This document shows, piece by piece, positions 26,732 to 36,035 of a stretch of 64,000 nt of DNA; the first letter of the stretch is position 1; the number at the start of each line of letters is the position of its first letter. The translations under genes were made by a program, and so were the position numbers. The stretch comes from VXNE01 sp965208745 (GTDB lineage: Bacteria; Pseudomonadota; Gammaproteobacteria; Pseudomonadales; Azotimanducaceae), in assembly GCA_965208745.1 (NCBI GenBank), contig CBDBPN010000004.1, positions 310,001-374,000 on the forward strand, given 5' to 3'. The notes under the pieces were generated by a model. The model ran no database searches, was not told the DNA's origin, and worked only from the letters and a program-made list of their open reading frames with translations.

Positions 26732-29316
26732 CGTCCTCGACCGGTCGCACTCGGGCCGAGACAACCTCAGAACTCTACAGCCACGCCTTCGCGCAGCCGA
26801 CCTCTCCGGACTTGTGGCAAAGGCAGTTAGCGGCAGACGACTGGCCGGAGGCCCTCATCGCGTCGACAGGCTCCGGCAAAACAGCCGGCGTCACGCTCGG
26901 CTGGGCAGCCCATCGGCTGCACAGCCCCCAGAAGACCCCGCGCCGACTAGCTTGGTGTCTACCCATGAGGACGCTGGTCGAGCAGACCGCAGACGTGGTC
27001 AAGGACTGGTTCGAGAGGCTTGAGAGACATGGCTGGGCCAAAGGGCCGCTTCCGGGACCCCAAGATGTCCATGTCCTCATGGGCGGGGCGGAAGCGCCGA
27101 AGTGGCTCGAACGGCCCGAGCGCCCCGCGGTCATCATCGGCACACAAGACATGCTGCTCAGCCGCGCCCTCATGCGGGGTTACGCCTCCTCGCGCGCGAT
27201 CTGGCCGATGGAGTTCGCGCTGCTTCACCTGGATACCCAGTGGGTGTTCGATGAAGTGCAGATCATGGGCACCGGGCGCGCAACATCGGCCCAACTCGAG
27301 GCATTCAGACGCCACGAAGCGGACAGGATGAGGCAGCAACGCCCCACGCTGCCGAAAGCTGCCCGCAGCCTCTGGATTTCGGCCACCCTGGAGCCGGGTT
27401 GGCTGAGGACGGTGGATTTTCAGACGCCGGCCGCAGACGCGGTCTGGCGGGTGGATCCGCAGCAGGAGCCCGATGATCGCCTTCGACGGCTGGCCACCGC
27501 GAAGAAGCTGTTGACGCGGACCCCGATCGCGCCCGAATCGAGCAAGGCTGCAGACATCAACGCCTATGTGGCCCAGCTCGCTCGCGCGGTTCTCGAAGCG
27601 CATCGTCCCGGGCGCATGACCCTGGTGATTCTGAATCGAGTACAGCGGGCCCAGGATCTCCATGCGACCCTCGCCCGGGAGATCCAGAACGCCGCGACTC
27701 CTCCGACGCTCGCATTGGTGCACGGCCGCTTTCGTCCCGCGGACCGCCGAAGGGAGTTCGAGCAGGTGGCCGGGAGGAACGGACGTGGAGGCGCCAGGGA
27801 CGTGATCGTCGTCGCAACCCAGGCCGTGGAAGCTGGCGTCGACTTCTCCGCCGCTGTCTTGTTCTCGGAGCTTGCGCCCTGGCCTTCCATGGTGCAGCGT
27901 TTCGGTCGAGCGAATCGCCGCGCGGAACTCAAGGACGGAGCTGACATACGCTGGATCGATCTTCTTGCGAAAGCCGACGACGCTAAGACCGCCGAAGTCC
28001 TTGCCCTTCCGTATTCGGCAGACGACATGGGGACTGCGAGGGAACACTTGGAAGCGCTGACGGACGTTGCCTCTGCCAAGCTACCCCCGACCGGAGACAT
28101 CGAGCCACCGCGACGCGTCATTCGCCGAAAGGACCTAGACGATCTCTTCGACACGGACGCGGACCTCACCGGCTTCAACGTGGACATCTCTCCCTATGTT
28201 CGCGACGCCGAGGATGCCGACGTACGCGTCTTCTGGCGGGACCTCTCCAGCATCGGCGACAAGCTGCCGCATCCTCGGGCGGAAGAGCTGTGCGCGGTAC
28301 CGATTGGATTGGCCAGAGACTGGCTGAAGAAGGTGCGAAAGCAGCATTCCCCGGTTTTCGTCCGCGATCCTCAATGGCGCCGCACGGACGGATCGATTGG
28401 AGCGGCACCGCCCGGCTGGACTCGACTGGCACAAGACCCCTGGCCCGGTCTGACACTTCTCGCGGACGTGACGGCGGGTGGCTACAGCGAGACATCAGGC
28501 TTCACCGGCAATCCTAAGCACAGACCCATCGTGGACAACGGCGAGCTTCCCGATGGACCAACGGAGCCGCTGCAGGCGCGACACTACGAAGCCGGCGGCG
28601 AAACCGAAGCACACGATGAGGACCCGCGAAGCGAGATTGGCGTCCCCGTGCCGCTGTCCGCCCACCTGATGCACGTGGAGGCGGAGGCAGAGGCGTTGTG
28701 CGACACACTTGAGGTCGATACCGACACTCGGGCGGCAATCGTCCGAGCCGCGCGGTGGCATGACGTGGGCAAGGTGCATGACGTCTTCCAGGACACGATG
28801 CGCCGAGGTCTCGGCGATGGGGAGGTCGTCTCCGAGGCTCCGCTCGCCAAGACAGTCAAGCCGAGTCGCCACCACCGGGCTTACTTCCGTCACGAACTCG
28901 CATCCGCGCTCGCGCTGCTTGCGCAGGAGCACTGGTCGCGAGACGCGGATCTGACCGCGTACCTCGTGGCCGCCCACCACGGCAAGGTCCGGATGAATCT
29001 GCGCGCGTTGCCGAGGGAGCGGGCGCCAACGGACACCGCTCGAGCCGACGCGCGATTCGCTCGAGGGATATGGGAAGGCGACGTGTTGCAGCCCGTCGCC
29101 CTCGGTGGCGGAGAATGCTGGCCGGGTGGTCGTCTTTTGCTTTCAGTGATGGAGCTGGGTTGGGACGAGACCACGAGAGAGAGTTGGACGGAACGCACGC
29201 GCGATCTGCTGACTCGGTTCGGCCCCTTCCGTCTCGCCTGGATGGAGACCCTCGTGCGGCTGGCGGACTGGCGAGCCTCGGCAAAGGAACGAGAAGGACG
29301 TTACGGTGATGCCTGA
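26728..29316 (+). CDS. cas3: Cas3, type I-G, helicase followed by C-terminal HD nuclease (module 1)
   Basis: 862 residues. Walker A STGSGKTAGV lies near residue 45. The DExx box is WVFDEVQIMG (DEVQ rather than DEAH). Motif III is SATL. Motifs V and VI are ATQAVEAGVDFSA and QRFGRANRR. The HD nuclease is at the C-terminus (about residues 640-840): HLMHVEAEAEAL, RWHDVGKVHDVFQ, FRHELASAL and AAHHGKVRM. Helicase-then-HD order is characteristic of type I-G. It should unwind and degrade DNA bound by the Cascade made from csx17, csb1 and csb2. It overlaps csx17 by 8 nt. Confidence 0.93.
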   Translation: MTSSTGRTRAETTSELYSHAFAQPTSPDLWQRQLAADDWPEALIASTGSGKTAGVTLGWAAHRLHSPQKTPRRLAWCLPMRTLVEQTADVVKDWFERLERHGWAKGPLPGPQDVHVLMGGAEAPKWLERPERPAVIIGTQDMLLSRALMRGYASSRAIWPMEFALLHLDTQWVFDEVQIMGTGRATSAQLEAFRRHEADRMRQQRPTLPKAARSLWISATLEPGWLRTVDFQTPAADAVWRVDPQQEPDDRLRRLATAKKLLTRTPIAPESSKAADINAYVAQLARAVLEAHRPGRMTLVILNRVQRAQDLHATLAREIQNAATPPTLALVHGRFRPADRRREFEQVAGRNGRGGARDVIVVATQAVEAGVDFSAAVLFSELAPWPSMVQRFGRANRRAELKDGADIRWIDLLAKADDAKTAEVLALPYSADDMGTAREHLEALTDVASAKLPPTGDIEPPRRVIRRKDLDDLFDTDADLTGFNVDISPYVRDAEDADVRVFWRDLSSIGDKLPHPRAEELCAVPIGLARDWLKKVRKQHSPVFVRDPQWRRTDGSIGAAPPGWTRLAQDPWPGLTLLADVTAGGYSETSGFTGNPKHRPIVDNGELPDGPTEPLQARHYEAGGETEAHDEDPRSEIGVPVPLSAHLMHVEAEAEALCDTLEVDTDTRAAIVRAARWHDVGKVHDVFQDTMRRGLGDGEVVSEAPLAKTVKPSRHHRAYFRHELASALALLAQEHWSRDADLTAYLVAAHHGKVRMNLRALPRERAPTDTARADARFARGIWEGDVLQPVALGGGECWPGGRLLLSVMELGWDETTRESWTERTRDLLTRFGPFRLAWMETLVRLADWRASAKEREGRYGDA

Positions 29317-31747
29317 GTCCATCACGCTCGACGGCTGTGCATCGGCTCCCCTTGCCTCCTATTTGAAGGCGCTTGGCGTGCTGCGCCTGATCTCCTCCGA
29401 TACGCATCATGTAGACGGGCAAGCCGCGGACCCCAAGGCCCGGGGGTGGTGGGAAGGCGAGCGCTTTCACATCAGAACGACGCTCGGCCGGCCCGCCCTG
29501 TGCGCGTTCTTCCTGGACGAGTATGCGCCGAGCCCGATTATCGCGCCGTGGAACGGGCGGGCGGGCTTCCTTGAAGGCGATGCCGGAGCGGATTCCTCAC
29601 GCACCGGTGCGAAACTCATGAGCGCAATTCAACGAAGTCGGAGTCCGCGACTGTCGAACATGCGGCGAACGGTCGAGTCCTTGCGAAGTAACGAAGCCAT
29701 CGCGGGATACGACGGGCTGCGCGCGAAGAAGGATAGGCTGACCAAGAGAGCAAAGCAGCTCAAGGGTGACGAGAAGGTTCGTGCAGAGGATGAGCTGAAG
29801 GCAGTCAAACGACAGGCATCGGAGTCGAAGGGGATATTGCTTCCAACGTTGAGAGCTACGACGGATCTCGACCATCTTGCATACATCGACGCGTGCTATG
29901 TCCTTTCGACGGATGAAGCGCCAGCGCCATTGCTTGGCTCCGGAGGGAACGATGGCAGCCGGGACTTCGGCGTCAACTTTGCCGAGCATCTGCTGAGTCT
30001 GTTCGACCTCGAGAATGGAGACGCGACAGAAGACGCGCGCGTGCAACTCGAGGGGGCGCTGTTCGATCTCGGGCAACGCCTCGATGCCTCCGGGTCGATG
30101 GGTCAGTTCAGTCCGGGACAAGGCGGTGCGAACGCGACGACCGGATACGAAGGCTATGGCGCACTCAATCGTTGGGACGTCGTGCTGGCAATGGAAGGAA
30201 CCATGGTGTTCGCCGGTGCCCTGACCCGGCGTTGGGGGGCGACCGGCGATTCCCGGGCCGCTTTCCCGTTCACGTTCGATCCCGTTGGCGCCGGAGCCGG
30301 CAGCCTGTCGGCCGCGGACCCCAACCGTCCCCGGGGGGAGATCTGGACCCCTCTATGGCCCAAGCCCGCCACGTATTCCGAGGTGTCGGCCATCTTCGCC
30401 GAAGGGCGGCTCACGCTGGAACGTCGGGCGGCCCGCACGGGGCTGGACGCCGCCCGATCGGTCACGCGAATGGGACAGGCGCGAGGTATCGACAGCTTCG
30501 AGCGTTATTCGCTCATTCAGCCTGACAGCAAGATGCCCTATCAGGCGACCCCGCTCGGCCGGTTCAATGCGCCGCGCGGCGGCCCGCGCACGGACCTGAT
30601 TGCGGACCTCGAGGTCGGCGGTTGGCTGGAGAACGCGCGCCGTCACGCCGGCAGCAATACATCCCCGGCACATGCGAGGTCGGTCATGCGACGGTTACAG
30701 GATGCGCTGTTCCAGATGACCGATGTGCGGCAGAAGGGAGAGGGGGCGCGTAATGCATTGATCGCGCTCGGTGGATTCGTTCGCTGGATGACGACCAACC
30801 CGAGGACACGCGAGGTTTTGCGGCCACCTCCCGTAGTGCACCACAGATGGGTTGACGAGGCGAATGACGGCTCGCCGGAGTTCCAGATCGCGACCGCTCT
30901 GGCAGGACTCGGCATGGCAAGGCAGAGGGTGGACGGAACGAAGTCCGCCGCCTTCCGCAAGGCCGACGATGCGACAGGCACGCAACAGTCACCAGGCGCA
31001 CTGCCGATGGCATCGCACTTCGCGCCAATCGACGAGGATCGCCATCTCCGCTATCGACGGCCTGTCTGGTCCACAAGCACGAGTACCCCGAACGTCGTGT
31101 GGGGAGCGGGCAATCTCGTGTCCAACATGGTCGCAGTGCTGGAACGCCGACTTGTTGAAGCGACGATTCGTGGTCTTTCGGAGAAGCCGTTCGCCAGTGC
31201 GTCACACGCCCGTCTCTCCGATATCTCAGCGTTCCTCTCCGGCGACTTCGATGATTCGCGCTGCGCCGCGTTTCTCGCCGGGCTGATCTGGGTTCGCCCC
31301 GCAAATCCACGAGTGATCCCGACAGCGCCGCCCACCCCCATTTCGTTCGCCTACGCCGCACTCAAGCCCATCTTCACGCCGGACGAAACGTTGCGCCGCC
31401 TTCGCGTCCTTGCCGAGACGGCGCGGTTGCCGGTGCCGCCGGAGTTGATCCCGCGGCTACGTGCGGGCGGCAACCGTCCGGATGGGCGTGCGACGGACGC
31501 CGCAGTCCGCCTCGCTTTGGCGCGTACCCGTGGCTCAGGTATTCCGTCCCCGTTCGATCCTGGGGGACACCGAAGAATCGCAGAGTACAGCCGCTATGTA
31601 GCGGGCGTGCCTGCTGACCGCCTGGCTGCCGCCCTACTCATCCCGATCGGCGATCATGCGCTGAAGACGTTGGTGGATCGCGCTTACCCCGACGCCATCG
31701 CCGAAACCAATATCGAATCTACCGAGGACACGACCAATGCCGCTTGA
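29309..31747 (+). CDS. csx17: Csx17 / Cas8g, large subunit of type I-G Cascade (module 1)
   Basis: 812 residues. Starts at ATG 29309 (or GTG 29306), with AAGGA upstream. The family opening ITLDGCASAPLASYLKALGVLRLI, then RGWWEGERFHI and APWNGRAGFL, identifies Csx17, shown in the Thioalkalivibrio type I-G system to be the Cas8-like large subunit that recognises the PAM. A charged helical insert near residues 130-180 is probably coiled. It overlaps csb1 by 11 nt. Confidence 0.92.
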   Translation: MPESITLDGCASAPLASYLKALGVLRLISSDTHHVDGQAADPKARGWWEGERFHIRTTLGRPALCAFFLDEYAPSPIIAPWNGRAGFLEGDAGADSSRTGAKLMSAIQRSRSPRLSNMRRTVESLRSNEAIAGYDGLRAKKDRLTKRAKQLKGDEKVRAEDELKAVKRQASESKGILLPTLRATTDLDHLAYIDACYVLSTDEAPAPLLGSGGNDGSRDFGVNFAEHLLSLFDLENGDATEDARVQLEGALFDLGQRLDASGSMGQFSPGQGGANATTGYEGYGALNRWDVVLAMEGTMVFAGALTRRWGATGDSRAAFPFTFDPVGAGAGSLSAADPNRPRGEIWTPLWPKPATYSEVSAIFAEGRLTLERRAARTGLDAARSVTRMGQARGIDSFERYSLIQPDSKMPYQATPLGRFNAPRGGPRTDLIADLEVGGWLENARRHAGSNTSPAHARSVMRRLQDALFQMTDVRQKGEGARNALIALGGFVRWMTTNPRTREVLRPPPVVHHRWVDEANDGSPEFQIATALAGLGMARQRVDGTKSAAFRKADDATGTQQSPGALPMASHFAPIDEDRHLRYRRPVWSTSTSTPNVVWGAGNLVSNMVAVLERRLVEATIRGLSEKPFASASHARLSDISAFLSGDFDDSRCAAFLAGLIWVRPANPRVIPTAPPTPISFAYAALKPIFTPDETLRRLRVLAETARLPVPPELIPRLRAGGNRPDGRATDAAVRLALARTRGSGIPSPFDPGGHRRIAEYSRYVAGVPADRLAAALLIPIGDHALKTLVDRAYPDAIAETNIESTEDTTNAA

Positions 31748-32693
31748 TTTCTCCTCCCTGAACAACGCGCCCCGCCTTCTCTTGGAGGCCGAGCTGAAGC
31801 CTGTTCAAGGAGGCCGGTTCCAGCCGACGGGATTCCCCAATCTCGGCCACGCAAGCTACGAGTCTCCGAACGGAAGAGGACTGATGCTCCTCGTCGAGAG
31901 CGCACAGTCGATGGCGAACCGTCTTGAAGCGGTGTGCTGGGACGAGGTGGCCGATGATTGGGTGGAACCGCTCCGGGGCCTGCCGATCGTGAAAGTAATC
32001 GCGGAAAACGATACTCCACTCACGAATTCGCTGCTGGAAGCACACCGGCTCAACTCACCGTACATTCTGGAGAGCAAGGACAAGACTGTCGTGGACTTGC
32101 TGAAAAAGCGACTCACGACCATGGGAGTCGGGCGAGTCGATCTGCGCGAATTGGCGCGAGTACTGCTCGAGTTCGACACCAACGCGCTCCTGCATGGTGT
32201 TTTCCTCGCCAAGAAGGAGCTTGCTGGTGGTCGGCTGCGCCTTCCGCGATCACTGTCGTCGTTCATCGAAGCCGAGAACGCAAGAGTCGCGATGAGCGGC
32301 GGCGTCAAGAATGACAGCGTCGATCCGAGGGGTGACACGGCGAAAGGGTTCGGCAACGTGCCGTTTTCGCGCGACGAGTGGGTGGCCGATCGAATCGCCG
32401 CGTATTTCAATCTCGACCTTCGGCAAGTTCGGGCGTTCGGTCTGGGCGATGAGGTCGAGCGTCTCCTGGTCATGCTGGCCTTGTTCAAGATCCGGCGGCT
32501 TCTCCTGGAAGGTCTTCGTCTCCGCACCGCTTGCGATCTCGACGTGACGAAGATCACCGTCACCCGCCCCGAAGCCTTCGACCTGCCGAGCCTTGCCGAT
32601 CTGGAAGGGGAGCTGCCCGCATTGATCGAATCCGTGGGCTCGAAGAACCTGTTCGGCGAGACGCGAGCGCTGACCGTCACGTATCGGAAGTGA
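31737..32693 (+). CDS. csb1: Csb1 / Cas7, backbone subunit (module 1)
   Basis: 318 residues. Csb1 (GSU0053 family) marks: RLLLEAELKPVQGGRFQPTGFPNLGHA, LLVESAQSMANRLEAV and LLKKRLTTMGVGRVDLRELARVLLEFDTNALLHGVFLA. In type I-G this is the Cas7 subunit that polymerises along the crRNA spacer. It is about 85 residues shorter than the module 2 Csb1 and clearly diverged from it. Confidence 0.9.
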   Translation: MPLDFSSLNNAPRLLLEAELKPVQGGRFQPTGFPNLGHASYESPNGRGLMLLVESAQSMANRLEAVCWDEVADDWVEPLRGLPIVKVIAENDTPLTNSLLEAHRLNSPYILESKDKTVVDLLKKRLTTMGVGRVDLRELARVLLEFDTNALLHGVFLAKKELAGGRLRLPRSLSSFIEAENARVAMSGGVKNDSVDPRGDTAKGFGNVPFSRDEWVADRIAAYFNLDLRQVRAFGLGDEVERLLVMLALFKIRRLLLEGLRLRTACDLDVTKITVTRPEAFDLPSLADLEGELPALIESVGSKNLFGETRALTVTYRK

Positions 32694-32696
32694 GCA

Positions 32697-34364
32697 ATGT
32701 TCGCACTCGCCTTCCGCTTCCCCGCCGGCCGCTATCACGCGACGCCGTGGGGGCGGAATGTCAACGAAGCGGATGTTGCATGGCCTCCCGAGCCGTGGCG
32801 GTTGCTGCGCGCGCTGATCGCCGCCTACTGGCGCAAGGGCGACCACGCACGCTGGCCGCAGGAGGCACTCGGCCACCTGATCGACGCCTTGGCCGAGACA
32901 CTCCCCGTATACCAGTTGCCGGAGGGCGCGGTGCACGCGCACACCCGCCACTACATGCCCCAGGCACGCGGCAGGACAACCCTGATCTTCGATGCATTCG
33001 TGCGGATACCGGAGCAAGGGTCGATCATCGCGGCTTGGCCTGCCGTGACACTGGATGAGGATGTCTTCTCCCTCGGGGCCGACCTCGCCGGGGCAATCGG
33101 CTATCTCGGGCGTGCCGAGAGCTGGACGGAGTGCGAAGCCCTCGCCGGTTGGGATGGCGATCCCAACTGCGGCCCGGTCGAAGCAGGGTTTCGCGGGGAT
33201 CCGGTCAGGCTTCTGGCGCCTCTCCCACCCGCCATGTACACGGATGAGCGTGACCGCCTGCTCGCCAACGAGAAGGAGCGCATTCGGATGGCGGCAAAGA
33301 AGCCGCCCTCGGCAAGGAAGCTCCAGACTGAAGTCATCAAAGCGTTTCGGAGCAAGGCAAGCGGGATGGATACCGTCCCTGAACGTCTTCTGGATGCGCT
33401 TGCGCTCGACACGGCGGACTATCAGGATCGGGGCTGGCATCGTCCCCCGGCCGCGCGAGAAGTCCTCTACGCTCGGGAAGAACGAGCTGCCACCGTGGTA
33501 ACGCCCCGCCCCCGCCCGCAGCGCGCGGGAACGAGCACCAACGTGAACATGCCGACCGTCGCCAGATACCTGCTCGCTGGCCGCCCTCGACCTCGAGTAG
33601 AAGACACGATCAGGATCGGTGAACTCATGCGGCTTGCAGCGCTCTCGCGATTCGGGTGGCAGCGCGACGACTCGTCCAGCCGCCGAATCCCGAAGGCGCC
33701 GTGGCAGATTTCCGGTCGAGACTCCGGTGGCAGACCACTCCGAGAACCGGCGCACCGCCATGCCTTCTGGCTTCCGGAGGACGCGGATTCGGACGGCCTG
33801 ATCGACCATGTCTCGGTGTTCATCCCGGACGGCATCGATCGTGACGTCCAGGCGAAGCTCGACCGCATCACTCGCCTGTGGGTCGAACGGAAACAGCGCG
33901 CGGATGACGAGAATGTCGATGTGGCAGGGACGGAGGAGTGGCGACTGGCGCTCGAAGGATTCGGCAACCCGAGTGACTTCGCCGACGGCGCACCGATCTT
34001 CGGACGCTCGACGCGTTGGCGAAGCGTCACGCCCTTTCTGGCGGCGGGGCACTTGAAGGCCGATCGTCACGCCGGCGAATTCCGGCGGCTCGTCAGGAGA
34101 ATCGGGATGGATCGGGAGTTCGATTTCGATGCGGCAATGGTCGTCGTCCGCGAATTGACGAAAATCGATATTGGGGGTTCCACACGTCACGCACTCCACT
34201 TCCATCGTTTCCGATCCAGGGGAGGGGAGAAGCAGCACGACACAAGGGGTGCGCTGCTCCAAGTCACGTTTCCGGTGCCCGTGGACGGCCCTGTCGCGGT
34301 CGGTTACGGAAGTCACTTCGGTCTTGGGTTGTTTGTGGTAGAGCCCGTGTCGTCGGAGGACTGA
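32697..34364 (+). CDS. csb2: Csb2, Cas5-Cas6 fusion, crRNA processing subunit (module 1)
   Basis: 555 residues, standard size. The N-terminal Cas5-like half starts MFALAFRFPAGRYHATPWG and has WPPEPWRLLRALIAAYWRKG. The Cas6-like half begins near residue 290 (VARYLLAGRPRPRVEDTIRIGELMRLAAL). It includes HAFWLPEDADSDGLIDHVSVF and ends with the Gly-rich loop GYGSHFGLGLF. Csb2 cuts the repeat and stays on the crRNA in type I-G systems. There is no insertion here, which makes it the reference for judging the module 2 Csb2. Confidence 0.9.
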   Translation: MFALAFRFPAGRYHATPWGRNVNEADVAWPPEPWRLLRALIAAYWRKGDHARWPQEALGHLIDALAETLPVYQLPEGAVHAHTRHYMPQARGRTTLIFDAFVRIPEQGSIIAAWPAVTLDEDVFSLGADLAGAIGYLGRAESWTECEALAGWDGDPNCGPVEAGFRGDPVRLLAPLPPAMYTDERDRLLANEKERIRMAAKKPPSARKLQTEVIKAFRSKASGMDTVPERLLDALALDTADYQDRGWHRPPAAREVLYAREERAATVVTPRPRPQRAGTSTNVNMPTVARYLLAGRPRPRVEDTIRIGELMRLAALSRFGWQRDDSSSRRIPKAPWQISGRDSGGRPLREPAHRHAFWLPEDADSDGLIDHVSVFIPDGIDRDVQAKLDRITRLWVERKQRADDENVDVAGTEEWRLALEGFGNPSDFADGAPIFGRSTRWRSVTPFLAAGHLKADRHAGEFRRLVRRIGMDREFDFDAAMVVVRELTKIDIGGSTRHALHFHRFRSRGGEKQHDTRGALLQVTFPVPVDGPVAVGYGSHFGLGLFVVEPVSSED

Positions 34365-34367
34365 TCG

Positions 34368-34472
34368 ATGTTTCCTCTCACCAGCAGCGACCCCACGCAC
34401 ACTGCAGCTCGCTGGCCTGAATCGCTGGGTAGCCGGCACTGGCACGGCCTGAGGACAGCGCAGCGCCCATGA
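34368..34472 (+). CDS. Putative 34-residue peptide after csb2
   Basis: Short frame beginning MFPLTSSDPTHTAARW. A good ribosome binding site GGAGG lies 8 nt before the ATG at 34368, and its TGA overlaps the ATG of the next gene (ATGA). It starts 3 nt after the csb2 stop. Those translation signals are better than those of many real genes in this window, but the peptide matches nothing I recognise and could be a leader for translational coupling or a decayed gene end. Confidence 0.4.
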   Translation: MFPLTSSDPTHTAARWPESLGSRHWHGLRTAQRP

Positions 34473-36016
34473 CCCGGCGCAGACTGCCCATCGGCATTCA
34501 GACCTTCCGCGAGATTCGAGAGCGGGACTGCTACTACGTCGACAAGACTGCCTACATCCAGCGGCTGCTGGACGAAGGCAAGCACTACTTCCTTTCCCGG
34601 CCCCGGCGCTTCGGGAAAAGCCTGTTCCTCGACACTTGCAAGGAGCTCTTCGAGGGCAGCGAAGCACTATTCGAGGGACTGGCCATCCACGGGCAGTGGG
34701 ACTGGTCGGTGCGCCATCCGGTGGTGCGCCTGAGCTTCGGCAGCGGCAACTTCACGGCGCCCGGCCAAGTGGAAGCGAGTCTCATGGAGCAGCTAGCCGC
34801 CGCAGAACGCCGCGCAAGGATAGCGCCCGAGTACTCCACCGCCCCGGGCCGTCTCGCATATCTGCTGGAAGCGCTACACGAGCAGGCGGGGCAGCCCGTT
34901 GCCGTGCTCATCGACGAGTACGACAAGCCGATTCTCGACGCGCTCGACGCGCCCGAGGTCGCCCGCGCCAACCGCGACTTTCTCCTCGGTGCGTACGCGG
35001 TGATCAAGGATTGCGACGCCCACATTCGCTTCAGCTTCGTCACCGGCGTGAGCAAGTTCTCGAAGGTGAGTCTGTTCTCCGGGCTCAACAACCTGACCGA
35101 CATCACGCTGGACCCGAACTACTCATCCATCTGCGGCTACACCGAGGCCGACTTGGACACCGTCTTCGCACCGGAGTTGGAGGGCCTCGATCGCGATCAG
35201 GTGCGCGACTGGTACAACGGCTACGGTTGGCGGGGCGAGGAGAGAGTCTACAACCCCTTCGACATCCTGCTGCTGTTCCGCAACCGCGAGTTCGGCGCCT
35301 GGTGGTTCGAGACGGGCACGCCGACGTTCCTCGTCGAGACACTCTTCCAACGCCAGGTGAGCACGCTTGCCCTGGAAGAAATGGCGGCGTCCGAGGCCCT
35401 GCTTTCCACCTTCGACGTGGACGAAATCGCGACGGAGGCTCTGCTCTTCCAGACCGGATATCTCACCATCCGGGACGAGCAGCGGCGTGGCGGAAGGATT
35501 TCCTATCGGCTCGGCTACCCGAATCGCGAGGTCCGCCAGAGCCTCAACGAATCGCTCCTCGGCCACCTCGTGCGCAACCCCTCCCGCCAAGAAGTGAACA
35601 GCAACCGCCTGTACGACCTGCTCCAGGCGAACGACTTCACCGGGTTGAGGGCGTTGTTCCATGCCTTCTACGCGAGCATTCCGTACGAGTGGTACACGAA
35701 CAACGACATCTCCGACTACGAGGGGTTCTACGCGAGCGTGTTCTACTCGTACTTCGCAGGGCTCGGCCTCGACATCACCGTGGAGGACAGCACCAGTCGC
35801 GGGCGTCTCGACATGGCGGTACGGTTCAATGGGCAGGTGTATCTGTTCGAGTTCAAGGTGGTGGAGATGACGGAGCAGGGCGCGGCGATGGCGCAGCTGA
35901 AGGCACGGAGGTACGCGGAGAAGTACCGGGGCCGGGCCGAGCCCATTCATCTGGTCGGCGTCGAGTTCAGCAGAGACACCCGCAACATCGTCGCTTTCGA
36001 GGTCGAACAGGGCTGA
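34469..36016 (+). CDS. AAA-like ATPase with PD-(D/E)XK nuclease domain (PF09820/PF08011 type)
   Basis: 515 residues. Begins RLPIGIQTFREIRERDCYYVDKT; Walker A is SRPRRFGKSLFLDT, near residues 43-57. Walker B is VAVLIDEYDKPILDA. The C-terminal nuclease core is SRGRLDMAVRF followed by VYLFEFKVVE. This architecture is common and often multi-copy in bacterial genomes, and its function is unknown. It lies between the two interference modules on the same strand. Nothing in the sequence shows that it works with CRISPR. Confidence 0.88.
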   Translation: MTRRRLPIGIQTFREIRERDCYYVDKTAYIQRLLDEGKHYFLSRPRRFGKSLFLDTCKELFEGSEALFEGLAIHGQWDWSVRHPVVRLSFGSGNFTAPGQVEASLMEQLAAAERRARIAPEYSTAPGRLAYLLEALHEQAGQPVAVLIDEYDKPILDALDAPEVARANRDFLLGAYAVIKDCDAHIRFSFVTGVSKFSKVSLFSGLNNLTDITLDPNYSSICGYTEADLDTVFAPELEGLDRDQVRDWYNGYGWRGEERVYNPFDILLLFRNREFGAWWFETGTPTFLVETLFQRQVSTLALEEMAASEALLSTFDVDEIATEALLFQTGYLTIRDEQRRGGRISYRLGYPNREVRQSLNESLLGHLVRNPSRQEVNSNRLYDLLQANDFTGLRALFHAFYASIPYEWYTNNDISDYEGFYASVFYSYFAGLGLDITVEDSTSRGRLDMAVRFNGQVYLFEFKVVEMTEQGAAMAQLKARRYAEKYRGRAEPIHLVGVEFSRDTRNIVAFEVEQG

Positions 36017-36035
36017 TTGGATGGCGCTCAGGCGG

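Noticed and set aside
34469..36016. Calling the ATPase-nuclease a Cas protein or CRISPR ancillary effector
   Set aside because: The family is widespread without CRISPR; only its position suggests a link.
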